In this document: one piece after another, positions 47,904 to 58,202 of the stretch
Layout of the letters: every line of letters begins with the position of its first letter
Numbering within the stretch: position 1 is the first letter of the stretch
DNA from: Streptoalloteichus tenebrarius
GTDB taxonomy: Bacteria; Actinomycetota; Actinomycetes; Mycobacteriales; Pseudonocardiaceae
Direction: 5' to 3'
NCBI RefSeq assembly: GCF_024171885.1
Contig: NZ_JAMTCP010000023.1
Coordinates: 1-64,000 of the forward strand
DNA length: 64,000 nucleotides
The notes under the pieces: model-generated
The model's input: only the letters and a program-made list of their open reading frames with translations
The model's database searches: none
What the model was told of the DNA's origin: nothing
Program-made: the position numbers and the translations under genes

Positions 47904-49130
47904 TCAGAACGACTCGGGGCAGTGGGGCGCGCGGTCCCCGGCGAACGCGCGGCTGACCGTCGCCACCGCGCCCGGCCGCGCCTCGCGCACCCGGCCCGCG
48001 TCGGCCAGCTCGACCAGCGTGGGGCCGCCGAGGAACGCGGAGCCGAGCGCGGCGACGTCCAGCACCAGGTCGGGCTCGGCCTCGGTCCGGCGCACGTCGG
48101 CGGTCCCGGACGCGTCGATCCGCAGCCGCCACCGGCCGGCGTTCCACGGGCAGAACGCGTCGGTGACCTCCATCACGACGTCCGTGGGCGCGGCGTAACG
48201 GCGGGCCATGAGTCCCCGGTCGACGTCCACCACTCGCGCCCAGAGCGCGTCGTGCAGGGTGCGCGGGGCCAGCCGGGGATCGACCAGGAGGTGGGGGAGC
48301 GGCTCGTCGGACCTGGCGAAGGGGTGTTCGACCTCGCCGACGAGGTCCAGGTCCAGCAGGTACCGCCACAGGGCCGCGTAGGCGACCGGTGTGGCGGCGA
48401 CGATCTCCCGCACCCGGAGCAGGTGGCGGGGGCCGCGGTCGGTCCAGTCCTGCCGCACGGCGTACGTGGCGTACCCGTCCGGGTGGACGGCGAAGCGAAG
48501 CCGGGTGAACCCGTCGGCGACCGCGTCGTCATCGGCGTACCACCACCGCCAGGCCGTCTCCGGCCGGGAGATCCAGCCGACGCTGGTCGCGGCCACTTTC
48601 GTGTGCAGCTCGCGCAGCAGCGGCGCCGCCTGCTCCTCGGGGAGGTCGCGCACCCGGTCCTCGCCCACGTCCACGCCGTCCCGGAACGCCGCGCCCCTCG
48701 GCACGGCGACGCGGCACCGCCATGCCGCCGGCCCGTAGCCGAAGCGGCCGTAGATGCCGCCCTCCGAGGCCCACAGGGCCGCGACCGGCTCCGCTCCGGC
48801 CTCGTGCAGCCCGCGGAGCTGCGCGCGCATCAACGCCGTGAGCACGCCACGGCGGCGTTGGTCGACCGCGACGACCACTCCGGTGACACCGGCGACCGGG
48901 CTCGGCCCGACACCGGGCAGCGTCATGTCGAGGGTGAGGGCGAAGGCGCCGCCCAGCAGGGTGCCGTCGGTGTCGAACGCGCCCAGGCTGCGCGGGAGTT
49001 CGACGCGCGCGGTGTCGCGCTCGACGGCCGCCGGCGTCGAGTTGACCAGGAAGGCGTCGTGGTCGAGGCGGATGTACTCCTCGATCTGGTGGGCGGCCAG
49101 CGGCCGGACGGTCAGCGCGGATTCGGACAT
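47904..49130 (-). CDS. Eis-family GNAT N-acetyltransferase
   Basis: The product has 408 residues. The N-terminal GNAT domain has VTGVVVAVDQRRRGVLTALM, the acetyl-CoA pyrophosphate loop, and LWASEGGIYGRFGYGPAAW. A second GNAT-like region follows, then a C-terminal sterol-carrier-like domain (MEVTDAFCPWNAGRWRL, EPDLVLDVAALGSAFLGG). This three-part layout is that of Eis proteins, which acetylate aminoglycosides at several positions and also lysines. Whether this copy confers resistance is unknown. Ends in PESF, the terminal carboxylate being catalytic in Eis. It lies 81 bp downstream of the alpha/beta hydrolase gene on the same strand. Confidence 0.92.
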   Translation of the reverse strand: MSESALTVRPLAAHQIEEYIRLDHDAFLVNSTPAAVERDTARVELPRSLGAFDTDGTLLGGAFALTLDMTLPGVGPSPVAGVTGVVVAVDQRRRGVLTALMRAQLRGLHEAGAEPVAALWASEGGIYGRFGYGPAAWRCRVAVPRGAAFRDGVDVGEDRVRDLPEEQAAPLLRELHTKVAATSVGWISRPETAWRWWYADDDAVADGFTRLRFAVHPDGYATYAVRQDWTDRGPRHLLRVREIVAATPVAYAALWRYLLDLDLVGEVEHPFARSDEPLPHLLVDPRLAPRTLHDALWARVVDVDRGLMARRYAAPTDVVMEVTDAFCPWNAGRWRLRIDASGTADVRRTEAEPDLVLDVAALGSAFLGGPTLVELADAGRVREARPGAVATVSRAFAGDRAPHCPESF

Positions 49131-49211
49131 AACTCCGCTTGGTACTCGGTCCCGAGGTGCCCGGGCCAGCCGACATGACCGGTCGGGCGGCCCCCGGTCG
49201 TACGGTTTCGC

Positions 49212-49892
49212 TCAGTCGCGCACGCCGGAGAGGACGTCGGCGACCCGTTCGGGGCGCGCCACGTGCGGGCAGTGGCCGCCCAGCAGCTCCACGCACGCCG
49301 CGCCGAGGCGCTCGTGGGCCGCGCGGCGCATCCAGTCCGGGCGCAGGGTGCGGTCCTCGACCGGGAGCAGGTAGGTCGACGGGATCGCCCGGGGATCGGC
49401 GGTCGGGCGGTGCTGGTAGACCGCCTCGGCCCGGAACGGGCGCACCGTTCCCAGCGCCCAGCGCAGGGTGGCCAGGTCGCAGTCGTGGAACAGGAAGTAC
49501 GCGGCGAGCACCGGATCGGTGGACGGGTCCTGTCCCAGCCACTCCTGGTTGACCGTCGCCGCAGGGTCGCCGCCGACGTCCTCCAGCAGGCACGCGCCCC
49601 CGTCGAAGTCCGGGACGTAGGCGGCCAGCCACACCTGGTGGCTCGCGTCGAGGGCCTGGGCCAGCGCGGGCAGCAGCGCGCCGCTGCCCGAGTGGGCGAC
49701 CACCACCGGCGCCCGCGCCCGGTCGGCCCACCAGCGGGTGGCGTGCCGCGCGTAGGCGGTGGCCGGTGCGTCGGCGGGCACCTCGGCCAGGTCGAGGCAG
49801 TGCGCGTGGTGACCGCGCTCGGACAGCGCCGCGACGAGCCGGTCCCATCCGGACGGAGCCTGCGTCGTGCCGTGCACGAGCACGAAGTCCAC
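49212..49892 (-). CDS. Alpha/beta hydrolase
   Basis: The product has 226 residues from GTG 49892, chosen because CGGAGG lies 5 nt upstream; GTG 49931 would add 13 residues. It has the strand-helix start VDFVLVHGTTQAPSGWD with the oxyanion HG, the nucleophile elbow VVAHSGSGALL (Ser in G/A-H-S-G-S), and a C-terminal His in GGHCPHVARPE. Substrate is unknown. It resembles small esterase-like hydrolases of actinobacteria. Confidence 0.85.
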   Translation of the reverse strand: MDFVLVHGTTQAPSGWDRLVAALSERGHHAHCLDLAEVPADAPATAYARHATRWWADRARAPVVVAHSGSGALLPALAQALDASHQVWLAAYVPDFDGGACLLEDVGGDPAATVNQEWLGQDPSTDPVLAAYFLFHDCDLATLRWALGTVRPFRAEAVYQHRPTADPRAIPSTYLLPVEDRTLRPDWMRRAAHERLGAACVELLGGHCPHVARPERVADVLSGVRD

Positions 49893-50150
49893 ACGCGCCT
49901 CCGGGACCGGGGGAGGTTCAAGATCCGGCACGCAGCCTAGCCAGGGACCCGCTTCCCCGGAACGGTCGACCGCGCTCCGCCGAGCGCGTCGCCGCGGCGA
50001 CCGGCTCACGGGAGGAGACAGTCCGAGCGTGACGCCGGTCACCTCGACGTGTTCCGGGGTGCGGACCGAGGGGGTCGCGCCTGTCCGAGGTTGGCCGGGG
50101 CGCGCGTCGCGCCGCCGTCGAGCACCGGCCACGCGGTGGTCCGAGAACGG
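49893..50150. other. Intergenic region upstream of the hydrolase gene
   Basis: No gene or repeat is supported. The hydrolase promoter on the minus strand must lie here. Confidence 0.35.
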
Positions 50151-50187
50151 GGAAGGGGTGGGACCGAAAACCGGTCCCACCCCTTCC
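50151..50187 (-). terminator. Terminator of tRNA-Gly
   Basis: A perfect 15-bp stem GGAAGGGGTGGGACC/GGTCCCACCCCTTCC with a 7-nt loop lies 30 bp downstream of the tRNA-Gly gene on the minus strand. Confidence 0.8.
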
Positions 50188-50217
50188 ACCAGGCCCTGAC
50201 CTGGGCCCGCGGTGTGG

Positions 50218-50288
50218 AGCGGGTGACGGGAATCGAACCCGCACAACCAGCTTGGAAGGCTGGGGCTCTGCCATTGAGCTACACCCGC
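50218..50288 (-). tRNA. tRNA-Gly (anticodon TCC)
   Basis: A 71-nt cloverleaf read on the minus strand: acceptor GCGGGTG pairs with ACCCGC plus discriminator T, D arm GCTCAATGGCAGAGC, anticodon arm CCAGC-CTTCCAA-GCTGG and T arm CGGGTTCGATTCCCG. CCA is not encoded. Confidence 0.97.
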
Positions 50289-50395
50289 TTGCGGCCCGGA
50301 GCGCCGGGCGCGTTCAACAGCCTAGCGCGTCACGCTAGGCTGCTTGTGCACCACCGGTCAGAAAGTCGGCCCAGCCGAGGTGACCGACGGTGCGA

Positions 50396-50469
50396 CGGGG
50401 TGTGGCGCAGCTTGGTAGCGCACTCGCTTTGGGTGCGAGGGGCCGTGGGTTCGAATCCCGCCACCCCGA
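50396..50469 (+). tRNA. tRNA-Pro (anticodon TGG)
   Basis: A 74-nt cloverleaf: acceptor CGGGGTG/CACCCCG with discriminator A, D arm GCGCAGCTTGGTAGCGC, anticodon arm CTCGC-TTTGGGT-GCGAG and T arm GTGGGTTCGAATCCCGC. CCA is not encoded. It lies 24 bp upstream of the DUF1737 gene and divergent from tRNA-Gly. Confidence 0.97.
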
Positions 50470-50493
50470 CGACGTCGGGCAGGAGCGGAGGGT

Positions 50494-50709
50494 GTGTTGG
50501 CGGAGCGGTTGAGGTACCGGTTGACCACCGGTCCCGACGACGCCGCGTTCTGCCGCCGGATCAGCGCCCTGCTCGACGAGGGGTACCGCCCGCACGGCTC
50601 GCCCGCCCTCACCTTCGACGGGGAGCGCGTCGTCGCGGCCCAGGCCCTGGTCTGGGCCTCCGCCCCCGCGGGCGCGCCCGGCGCCGCGGTGGAGACCGCG
50701 CGCGGCTAG
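50494..50709 (+). CDS. DUF1737 domain small protein
   Basis: The product has 71 residues from GTG 50494 (AGGAG upstream). The sequence LRYRLTTGPDDAAFCRRISA and the core LDEGYRPHGSPALTFDGERVVAAQALVW match the DUF1737 pattern (basic start, GPDD, GSPA, AQAL). The C-terminal tail is Ala/Gly-rich. The function of this family is not known. It is probably co-transcribed from the tRNA-Pro side. Confidence 0.85.
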   Translation: MLAERLRYRLTTGPDDAAFCRRISALLDEGYRPHGSPALTFDGERVVAAQALVWASAPAGAPGAAVETARG

Positions 50710-50830
50710 GGCCGCGAGGGCCAGCTTCGGGTGGACCCCCTGACGGCCTAGACTTGGCCGGACGTCCACGCGCCGCCGTCGGGCCTGGCGCTGGACCCCC
50801 ACTGCACGCCCTGTTCCACGAGGAGACCAC

Positions 50831-52213
50831 GTGAAGAGCACCGTCGAGCAGCTCAGCCCGACGCGCGTCCGGATCAACGTCGAGGTGCCGTTCGACGAGC
50901 TCAAGCCGAGCTTCGATCGCGCCTACCGGAAGCTCGCCCAGCAGGTCCGCATCCCCGGCTTCCGCCCTGGCAAGGCGCCGGCCCGCGTGCTGGAGAGCCG
51001 GATCGGTCGCGCCCCGGTGCTCGACGAGGTCGTCAACGAGGCCATCCCCGCCAAGTACGGCGAGGCCGTCACCGCCGGCGAGGTGCGCCCGCTGGGCCAG
51101 CCGGACATCGAGGTGACCAAGCTGGAGGACGGCGAGCTGCTGGCCTTCACCGCCGAGGTGGACGTCCGGCCGAAGATCGAGCTGCCCGCCTTCGACGGCA
51201 TCACCGTCACCGTCGACGACGTCGAGGTGACCGACGAGGACGTGGACAAGCAGCTCGACGAGCTGCGCGCCCGCTTCGGCACCCTGGTCGGCGTCGAGCG
51301 CCCCGTCCAGCAGGGCGACTTCGTCGTCCTCGACCTGTCGGCCACCGTGGACGGCGAGGACGTCCCCGACGCCCGGACCACCGGCCTGTCCTACGAGGTC
51401 GGCTCCGGCCAGCTCGTCGAGGGCATCGACGACGCCCTGGTCGGCGCCGCCGAGGGTGAGACCCGCTCCTTCACCACCACCCTGGTGGCCGGCGAGCACG
51501 CCGGCAAGCAGGCCGAGGTCAGCGCCGTGGTCACCTCGGTGAAGGAGCGGCAGCTCCCCGAGGCCGACGACGAGTTCGCGCAGCTCGCCAGCGAGTTCGA
51601 CACCCTGGACGAGCTGAAGGCCGACCTGCGGGAGCGGCTGGGCCGCGTCAAGCGCATGCAGCAGGCCATGCAGGCCCGCGACAAGGTGCTGGAGGCCCTG
51701 CTGGAGGCGGCCGAGGTGCCGCTGCCGGAGAAGGTCGTCGAGTCCGAGGTGGGCGTGCGCAAGCACGACGCCGTGCACCCGTTCGACCACGACGAGGCGC
51801 GCTTCGCCCAGTGGCTGGAGTCGCAGGGCCAGACCCTGGAGGACTTCGAGAAGGAGGCCCGCGAGGACGCCGAGCGCGCGGTCAAGACCCAGTTGCTGCT
51901 CGACGCCATCGCCGACGCCGAGGAGCTCGGGGTCACCGACCAGGAGCTGACCGAGCGCATCGTGTACCAGGCGCAGCGCTTCGGCATCAGCCCCGACGAG
52001 TACGTGCAGCGCGCCCAGCAGGCCGGCCAGCTCGGCGTGATCTTCGCCGACGTGCGGCGCGGCAAGGCCCTCGGCGTCGTGGTCCGGCAGGCGACCGTGA
52101 CCGACGCGTCCGGCGCGACCGTGGACTTGTCCGACCTGTTCGGCGAGGAGCAGGGCGGGAAGGACGAGTCGGGCGCCGAGTCCGCCGAGGCCGGTCAGAC
52201 CGAGCAGAAGTGA
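50831..52213 (+). CDS. tig: Trigger factor
   Basis: A ribosome-associated chaperone and peptidyl-prolyl isomerase of 460 residues from GTG 50831 (CGAGGAGACCAC upstream). The N-terminal ribosome-binding domain has the GFRPGKAP signature. The FKBP domain covers roughly residues 160-245 ([19 protein letters not shown]), and the C-terminal arm domain is long and helical. The Asp/Glu-rich tail ending [11 protein letters not shown] is typical of actinobacterial Tig. It heads the tig-clpP1-clpP2-clpX block, the conserved arrangement of folding and degradation functions. Confidence 0.97.
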   Translation: MKSTVEQLSPTRVRINVEVPFDELKPSFDRAYRKLAQQVRIPGFRPGKAPARVLESRIGRAPVLDEVVNEAIPAKYGEAVTAGEVRPLGQPDIEVTKLEDGELLAFTAEVDVRPKIELPAFDGITVTVDDVEVTDEDVDKQLDELRARFGTLVGVERPVQQGDFVVLDLSATVDGEDVPDARTTGLSYEVGSGQLVEGIDDALVGAAEGETRSFTTTLVAGEHAGKQAEVSAVVTSVKERQLPEADDEFAQLASEFDTLDELKADLRERLGRVKRMQQAMQARDKVLEALLEAAEVPLPEKVVESEVGVRKHDAVHPFDHDEARFAQWLESQGQTLEDFEKEAREDAERAVKTQLLLDAIADAEELGVTDQELTERIVYQAQRFGISPDEYVQRAQQAGQLGVIFADVRRGKALGVVVRQATVTDASGATVDLSDLFGEEQGGKDESGAESAEAGQTEQK

Positions 52214-52220
52214 TCACCGG

Positions 52221-52247
52221 GCGTGCCGGGACCGCCTTCCGGCACGC
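52221..52247 (+). terminator. Terminator of tig
   Basis: GCGTGCCGG pairs with CCGGCACGC around a 9-nt loop, starting 7 bp after the tig stop. Its distal arm overlaps the ClgR-like site. Confidence 0.65.
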
Positions 52248-52259
52248 TCTCAGCGAACG
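52243..52259 (-). promoter_or_regulatory. ClgR-like operator upstream of clpP1
   Basis: On the minus strand the sequence GTTCGCTGAGAGCGTGC fits the ClgR palindrome CGC-Y-N-A-N-R-GCG at its core. ClgR activates clpP1P2 in corynebacteria, mycobacteria and streptomycetes. The centre lies roughly 58 bp upstream of the transcription start predicted from the TAGGGT hexamer, a plausible activator position. Confidence 0.55.
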
Positions 52260-52296
52260 CGGGCGGTGTCGGGAAGTCGGCGCCGCCCGCCTTCGT

Positions 52297-52302
52297 TAGG
52301 GT
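52297..52302 (+). promoter_or_regulatory. Predicted -10 element of clpP1P2
   Basis: TAGGGT lies in the 228-bp tig-clpP1 gap, about 45 bp downstream of the ClgR-like site and 140 bp before the clpP1 start, leaving an untranslated leader. Confidence 0.35.
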
Positions 52303-52441
52303 CGGTTGGGACGGGTCCGCCACACGGACCCCACGGCTTACGCAAGACCAACGAAGGATCACGGCGGGGCACCCCGCCGGCGTCGACGGCGCCGGCCCCG
52401 GGCCGCTCGCCCGCCGACCACCTGGGAGAAAGCAGGCAGAC

Positions 52442-53071
52442 GTGACGCAGCACCTCACCGTCCCCGGGGGCGGTCCCACGCTTCCGCAGATGCGGGCCGG
52501 CGGGGGCATGTCGCTCAACGACTCGGTGTTCGAGCGGCTGCTCCGTGAGCGGATCATCTTCCTCGGCCAGCAGGTCGACGACGCGATCGCGAACCAGATC
52601 TGCGCGCAGCTCCTGCTGCTGGCCGCGGAGGACCCGGAGCGGGACATCACGCTCCACATCAACTCGCCGGGTGGCTCGGTCACCGCGGGCATGGCGATCT
52701 ACGACACCATGCAGTACGTCGAGTGCGACATCAAGACGGTGGGCATGGGCCTGGCGGCCTCGATGGGGCAGTTCCTGCTCTGCGCCGGGACCCCGGGCAA
52801 GCGTTACGCCCTGCCGCACGCGCGGATCATGATGCACCAGCCGTCCGCCGGCGTCGGCGGGACCGCCTCCGACATCAAGATCCAGGCTGAGGTCTTCGCC
52901 AAGCACAAGCGGGAGATGGCGGAGCTGATCGCCCAGCACACGGGGCAGCCGGTCGACAAGATCGCCGAGGACTCCGAGCGGGACCGGTGGTTCACCGCCC
53001 ACGAGGCCCTGGAGTACGGCTTCATCGACCACGTCGTCACCCGCGCCACCCAGCTCGCCGACGGCAACTGA
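52442..53071 (+). CDS. clpP1: ATP-dependent Clp protease proteolytic subunit 1
   Basis: A serine peptidase of the ClpP1P2 heteromeric barrel, 209 residues from GTG 52442. A shorter start at ATG 52508 ([12 protein letters not shown]) is possible. The catalytic triad is Ser107 in GLAASMGQ, His132 in IMMHQPS and Asp181 in SERDRW. The IGF-loop docking and handle regions are intact. In actinobacteria ClpP1 and ClpP2 must assemble together to be active and are served by ClpX or ClpC1. clpP2 follows after 21 bp. Confidence 0.97.
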   Translation: MTQHLTVPGGGPTLPQMRAGGGMSLNDSVFERLLRERIIFLGQQVDDAIANQICAQLLLLAAEDPERDITLHINSPGGSVTAGMAIYDTMQYVECDIKTVGMGLAASMGQFLLCAGTPGKRYALPHARIMMHQPSAGVGGTASDIKIQAEVFAKHKREMAELIAQHTGQPVDKIAEDSERDRWFTAHEALEYGFIDHVVTRATQLADGN

Positions 53072-53092
53072 CCGCACCACGAGGAGACACCA

Positions 53093-53746
53093 GTGAGCCT
53101 CTTCCTCACCCCCAACTCCCGGCTCGTGACGCCGCAGTCGCGGTACGTGCTGCCGTCCTTCGTGGAGCGCACCAGCTACGGGATCAAGGAGTCCAACCCG
53201 TACAACAAGCTCTTCGAGGAGCGGATCATCTTCCTCGGGGTGCAGATCGACGACGCGTCGGCCAACGACGTGATGGCGCAGTTGCTCTACCTCGAGGGCG
53301 ACGACCCCGACCGCGAGATCACGATGTACATCAACTCGCCGGGCGGCTCGTTCACGGCGCTGATGGCCATCTACGACACGATGCAGCACGTCCGGCCGGA
53401 CATCACCACGTTCTGCCTGGGCCAGGCCGCCTCCGCGGCCGCCGTGCTGCTGGCCGCCGGCACGCCGGGCAAGCGGTTCGCGCTGCCCAACGCCAGGGTG
53501 ATGATCCACCAGCCGTCCACCGAGGGCGCCTACGGCCAGGTGTCGGACCTGGAGATCCAGGCCGCCGAGATCCAGCGGGTGCGCACCCTGCTGGAGACCA
53601 CGCTGGCCAGGCACACCAACAAGGACGTCGAGCAGGTCCGGCGCGACATCGAGCGGGACAAGATCCTCACGGCCGACGAGGCCAAGGAGTACGGGATCAT
53701 CGACGACGTCCTGACCAGCAAGAAGCCCGTTCCGTCGAAGCGCTGA
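53093..53746 (+). CDS. clpP2: ATP-dependent Clp protease proteolytic subunit 2
   Basis: The partner ring subunit, 217 residues from GTG 53093 (CGAGGAGACACC upstream). Triad: Ser114 in [11 protein letters not shown], His139 in VMIHQPS, and an Asp near residue 189 in [11 protein letters not shown]. The N-terminus, with [19 protein letters not shown], is longer than in ClpP1, as in mycobacterial ClpP2. It is probably co-transcribed with clpP1. A hairpin (53767-53794) follows. Confidence 0.97.
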   Translation: MSLFLTPNSRLVTPQSRYVLPSFVERTSYGIKESNPYNKLFEERIIFLGVQIDDASANDVMAQLLYLEGDDPDREITMYINSPGGSFTALMAIYDTMQHVRPDITTFCLGQAASAAAVLLAAGTPGKRFALPNARVMIHQPSTEGAYGQVSDLEIQAAEIQRVRTLLETTLARHTNKDVEQVRRDIERDKILTADEAKEYGIIDDVLTSKKPVPSKR

Positions 53747-53766
53747 CGCACGGGAGGCGGGCCAGT

Positions 53767-53794
53767 CCTCCCCCGGTCGCCCGGCCGGGGGAGG
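53767..53794 (+). terminator. Terminator of clpP1P2
   Basis: A 10-bp stem CCTCCCCCGG/CCGGGGGAGG with an 8-nt loop lies 20 bp past clpP2, so clpX (217 bp downstream) probably has its own promoter. Confidence 0.7.
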
Positions 53795-53963
53795 GGCCGG
53801 CCCGGCGACCGCGACACGCCGTCGTGACCTGCCCCTCCGGGGTTGTCCGCGCGTGTCGGGGCAGGCTGGTGCTCCCGCTCACACGGGATGGGCGGGTACC
53901 GTCGAGGCAAGTAAGCCAGGCGCACCGGTGGGGGTGCGCCGGAGGGGACAGAGGTCAGCGGCC

Positions 53964-55238
<1,275 letters not shown>

Positions 55239-55258
55239 CCGCCGACCCCAGACTCACC

Positions 55259-55295
55259 CGCCGGGCCCCGAGGACGTCGTCCTCGGGGCCCGGCG
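55259..55295 (+). terminator. Terminator of clpX
   Basis: A perfect 17-bp stem CGCCGGGCCCCGAGGAC/GTCCTCGGGGCCCGGCG with a 3-nt loop lies 20 bp past the clpX stop. Confidence 0.92.
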
Positions 55296-55526
55296 GCGTT
55301 TCCGGCGTTCCGGGGAGGGCGCCACCCGCCGAAGGCAGGAAATGTCACAGGTGAGAATCGACGACCATTCTGGGTGAACGGCGGATTGACACCGCGGCCC
55401 ACGATTCCTCGCGGTGATGATCAACACCGGTTGGTGCCCCGATCGGAGGTATGACCTGTTATCGCCCGGAACGGAAGATCGTGCCGGGCGAGACCCGCCC
55501 TGACCGACTTCGGAAGGGACCCTTTC

Positions 55527-55931
55527 GTGAAGACGATCTACCGCTTCGTGTTGGCGTTCGCCCTCCTGCTGGGCGTCACCGGTGTCGCGACCGCGCAGAC
55601 CTCCCCGCTGGGGGCCGCCGAGGCCGGGGGCGGGGTGCGCTCGGTGACGCTGACCACGACCGGCGGCTTCGCGGGCGTGCACGAGACCGTGACCGTGACC
55701 GACCAGACCGCGTACCCGAAGAAGGACCAACTGTTCGCCCTGGTCACGCGGGCGGACTTCCGGGCGCTGAAGGACAGGTACCTGCCCGCCAACACCTGTT
55801 GCGACCGGTTCTTCTACACCCTTGAGGTGACCTACGCCGACGGTCAGTACAAGAAGGTCGAGACCATGGACGACGCCAACGCCCCCAAGGTCCTCTTCGA
55901 CGTGATCCAGCTCCTGCGCTCCACGCGCTGA
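55527..55931 (+). CDS. Secreted emfourin-like protein
   Basis: The product has 134 residues from GTG 55527 (GGAAGGGACCC upstream). Signal peptide: MKTIYRFVLAFALLLGVTGV with cleavage after ATA, near residue 23. The mature part resembles the emfourin/protealysin-inhibitor domain: TTTGGFAGVHETVTV, a helix KDQLFALVTRADFRALKD, CCDRFFYTLEVTYADGQYKKV and the final helix KVLFDVIQLLRSTR. Emfourins inhibit M4 metalloproteases and are usually encoded beside their protease; none is visible here. Two adjacent cysteines (NTCCDR) are unusual for the family. The assignment rests on motif memory and needs a profile search. Confidence 0.65.
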   Translation: MKTIYRFVLAFALLLGVTGVATAQTSPLGAAEAGGGVRSVTLTTTGGFAGVHETVTVTDQTAYPKKDQLFALVTRADFRALKDRYLPANTCCDRFFYTLEVTYADGQYKKVETMDDANAPKVLFDVIQLLRSTR

Positions 55932-55943
55932 CACCGCGCCACG

Positions 55944-55974
55944 ATGCCGGCGGTCGCCCCGCGACCGCCGGCAT
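55944..55974. terminator. Terminator between convergent genes
   Basis: A perfect 14-bp stem ATGCCGGCGGTCGC/GCGACCGCCGGCAT with a 3-nt loop lies between the emfourin-like gene and the convergent esterase gene. Confidence 0.85.
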
Positions 55975-55997
55975 TCGCGTGTCAACCGTTTCGCGAA

Positions 55998-56891
55998 TCA
56001 GACGTGACGGCCGACGAAACGAATGGCTTCCGGAAGAACCCGTCGGTAATAGTCGTCATTGTGGGCGCCGGGTCCGGTCGAGCCGATGACGGGTTTCGCC
56101 TCCCTGATGAAGCGCCGCGTCCCCTCGATGAACCGGTCCTCGGTCCCGCACCAGACGCCGACCGGGACGTCCCCCAGTTTGTCGATGTTGCGCAACGGGT
56201 CCGACGCCGCCCAGTCGGAGGCGTCCGGGAACGCGTCGCGCTTGCGCATCTCCCGCCACGACAGCAGGAGCGCCGGGGAGATCGCGGCCACCGCCCTGAC
56301 GGGGTCGCGGCGCTCCCGGCGACGGCGGGCGTAGAGCAGGGCCCCGAACCCGCCCATGGAGATGCCGGCGACCGCGAACGGGCGGTGCGCGGCGCCACCC
56401 AGCCGCCGTTCGGCCAGCCAGCGCGGGACCTCCTCCAACAGCATCGTCATGGGGTCGTCGTCGGGGCGGTTACGGTGCCAGTAGCTGTTGCCGCCGTCGA
56501 CCGTGACGAAGGCGTAGGGCCGGGCGGCGCCCTCCGAGACCGCGCTGGAGAGCATCTCGGGCAGGGTGCCGATCGCGCGGGCGTTGCCGAACCGGCCGTG
56601 CAGCATGAGGCAGACCGGCAGGTCCCGCCTCGGGATGTCCCTGGGGTAGATGGTGACGAGGTCGATCTCCCGTCGCCGGGCCGCCGAGTACACGCGGTCG
56701 ATCACGACGCCGGCACGCGCGGGGTCGGGGCCGGAGGTGGCGGCGCGCCGGGCGACCGACGGGGGTTCGCTCTGGCGGGTGGCGCTGGTGAGGACCAGAC
56801 CGGCCAGCGCGGTGGTTCCGGCGGCGACGGTCGTGCCGAGCAGCACGCGTCGGCTCATGCCGCGCCGTGTCGTGTCGCCCCGCTCGCGCAT
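55998..56891 (-). CDS. Exported esterase, alpha/beta hydrolase (Tat-type signal)
   Basis: The product has 297 residues from ATG 56891 (GGAGGTGGGGG upstream). N-terminus: a twin-arginine motif SRRVLLG followed by a hydrophobic stretch TTVAAGTTALAGLVL, suggesting Tat export. The mature enzyme is esterase D/antigen-85-like: LPVCLMLHGRFGNA (oxyanion), the nucleophile elbow AGISMGGFGALLYA, Asp in WCGTEDRFIEG and His in GPGAHNDDYYRR. Substrate unknown. The three catalytic residues are in the expected order and spacing. Confidence 0.88.
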   Translation of the reverse strand: MRERGDTTRRGMSRRVLLGTTVAAGTTALAGLVLTSATRQSEPPSVARRAATSGPDPARAGVVIDRVYSAARRREIDLVTIYPRDIPRRDLPVCLMLHGRFGNARAIGTLPEMLSSAVSEGAARPYAFVTVDGGNSYWHRNRPDDDPMTMLLEEVPRWLAERRLGGAAHRPFAVAGISMGGFGALLYARRRRERRDPVRAVAAISPALLLSWREMRKRDAFPDASDWAASDPLRNIDKLGDVPVGVWCGTEDRFIEGTRRFIREAKPVIGSTGPGAHNDDYYRRVLPEAIRFVGRHV

Positions 56892-57020
56892 CCCCCACCT
56901 CCGAGCCGTCCGGCTCATCGTGCGGCACCACGCCGCCCATGAGCCAGCCCGATGCCCGACCTGACACCGAGTTATGACCGAAGGGTGGGAATCCGGCCGC
57001 CGGGTGAGTCGGAAAACCGG

Positions 57021-58202
57021 CTAACCGGCCGATGTGGCGCGCAGTTGTCGGATCTCCGCCTCCGAGTAGCCCAACCAGGTGAGGATGGCGTCGGTGTGTT
57101 CGCCGAGCGCCGGAACGGCCGCGGCGGTCCACTCCCAGGACCCGGAGGACACCGGGGGCGTCAGCATCGGGACCGGGTCGGCCTCGGGCACCGGGACGCG
57201 CCGCCACCGGTCCCTCGCCGTGAGCTGCGGGTGGTCGAGCAGGTCGAGCACGCCCCGGGTGCGCGCCGCCGGGACGTCGGCCGCGTCGAGGGCGGCCAGC
57301 AGCTCGTCCGCGTCCATCCGGTCGAACACGAGCTGGAGTTCGGCGTGCAGGGCGGACCGGTTCGCGACCCGGTCGGACACCGTCCGGAAACGCGGGTCGT
57401 CAGCCAGCTCCGCCCGGCCGAGCACCTCCGCGCACAACCGGCGCCACTGGGGCTCGTTCTGCACGGCGAGATGGACCGCGCCGCCGTCGGCGCAGGAGAA
57501 CGGGCCGTAGGGCGCGATGCTCGCGTGGTGCGCGCCGCTGCGCGGGGGCACGACTCCCGTGCCCGCGGCGTAGAGCAGCGGCTGGTGCATCCACTCCGCC
57601 AACGCCTCCATCAGGGACAGCCGCAGCGTGACGCCCTCCCCGGTGCGCTCGCGGTGCAGCAACGCGGCGAGGACCGCCGCGTGGAGCTGGACCCCGGCCG
57701 CGATGTCCGCCACCGAGATCCCGGCCCGCGCCCGCACCTCGCCCTCCCCGGTCAGCTCGATGAGCCCGGTCTCGGACTGCGCCAGCGCGTCGAACGCCTT
57801 CCGGGTGTCGTAGGGCCCTCCCTCGCCGTAGCTGGACAGCTCGCCCACCACGAGTTCGGGGCGGGCGGCGCGCAGGGTCTCCGCGTCCACGCCCAACCGC
57901 CGGGCGGCGGCGGGCGAGTAGTTGCACAGCACCACGTCGGCCCTGGCGAGGAGGCGGTCGAGCACCCGGCGGCCGTCGGGGTGCCGGACGTCGAGGGCGA
58001 TCGACTCCTTGCCCACGTTGGTCCAGGCGAAGTAGGACGAGACCGCGCCGCACGCGCGGTCGTAGTCCCGCGCGAAGTCCCCGGAGCCCCGCCGCTCGAC
58101 CTTGATCACCCGCGCGCCGAGGTCGGCGAGCAGGCGGGTCGCGTACGGCACCGCCACGGCGTGCTCCAACCCCACGACCACGGTCCCGGCTAACGGCTTC
58201 AC
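57021..58202 (-). CDS. Family III CoA-transferase (CaiB/BaiF)
   Basis: The product has 393 residues from GTG 58202, overlapping the fdhD stop by 4 bp (GTGA). It has the family N-terminus [33 protein letters not shown] in outline, then [20 protein letters not shown] and [16 protein letters not shown]. The catalytic Asp is in [16 protein letters not shown]. The C-terminal return domain has [14 protein letters not shown]. Family III enzymes move CoA between carboxylates by way of an Asp-linked thioester; formyl-CoA transferase is one member. The tight coupling to fdhD is notable, but the substrate is unknown. Confidence 0.92.
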   Translation of the reverse strand: MKPLAGTVVVGLEHAVAVPYATRLLADLGARVIKVERRGSGDFARDYDRACGAVSSYFAWTNVGKESIALDVRHPDGRRVLDRLLARADVVLCNYSPAAARRLGVDAETLRAARPELVVGELSSYGEGGPYDTRKAFDALAQSETGLIELTGEGEVRARAGISVADIAAGVQLHAAVLAALLHRERTGEGVTLRLSLMEALAEWMHQPLLYAAGTGVVPPRSGAHHASIAPYGPFSCADGGAVHLAVQNEPQWRRLCAEVLGRAELADDPRFRTVSDRVANRSALHAELQLVFDRMDADELLAALDAADVPAARTRGVLDLLDHPQLTARDRWRRVPVPEADPVPMLTPPVSSGSWEWTAAAVPALGEHTDAILTWLGYSEAEIRQLRATSAG

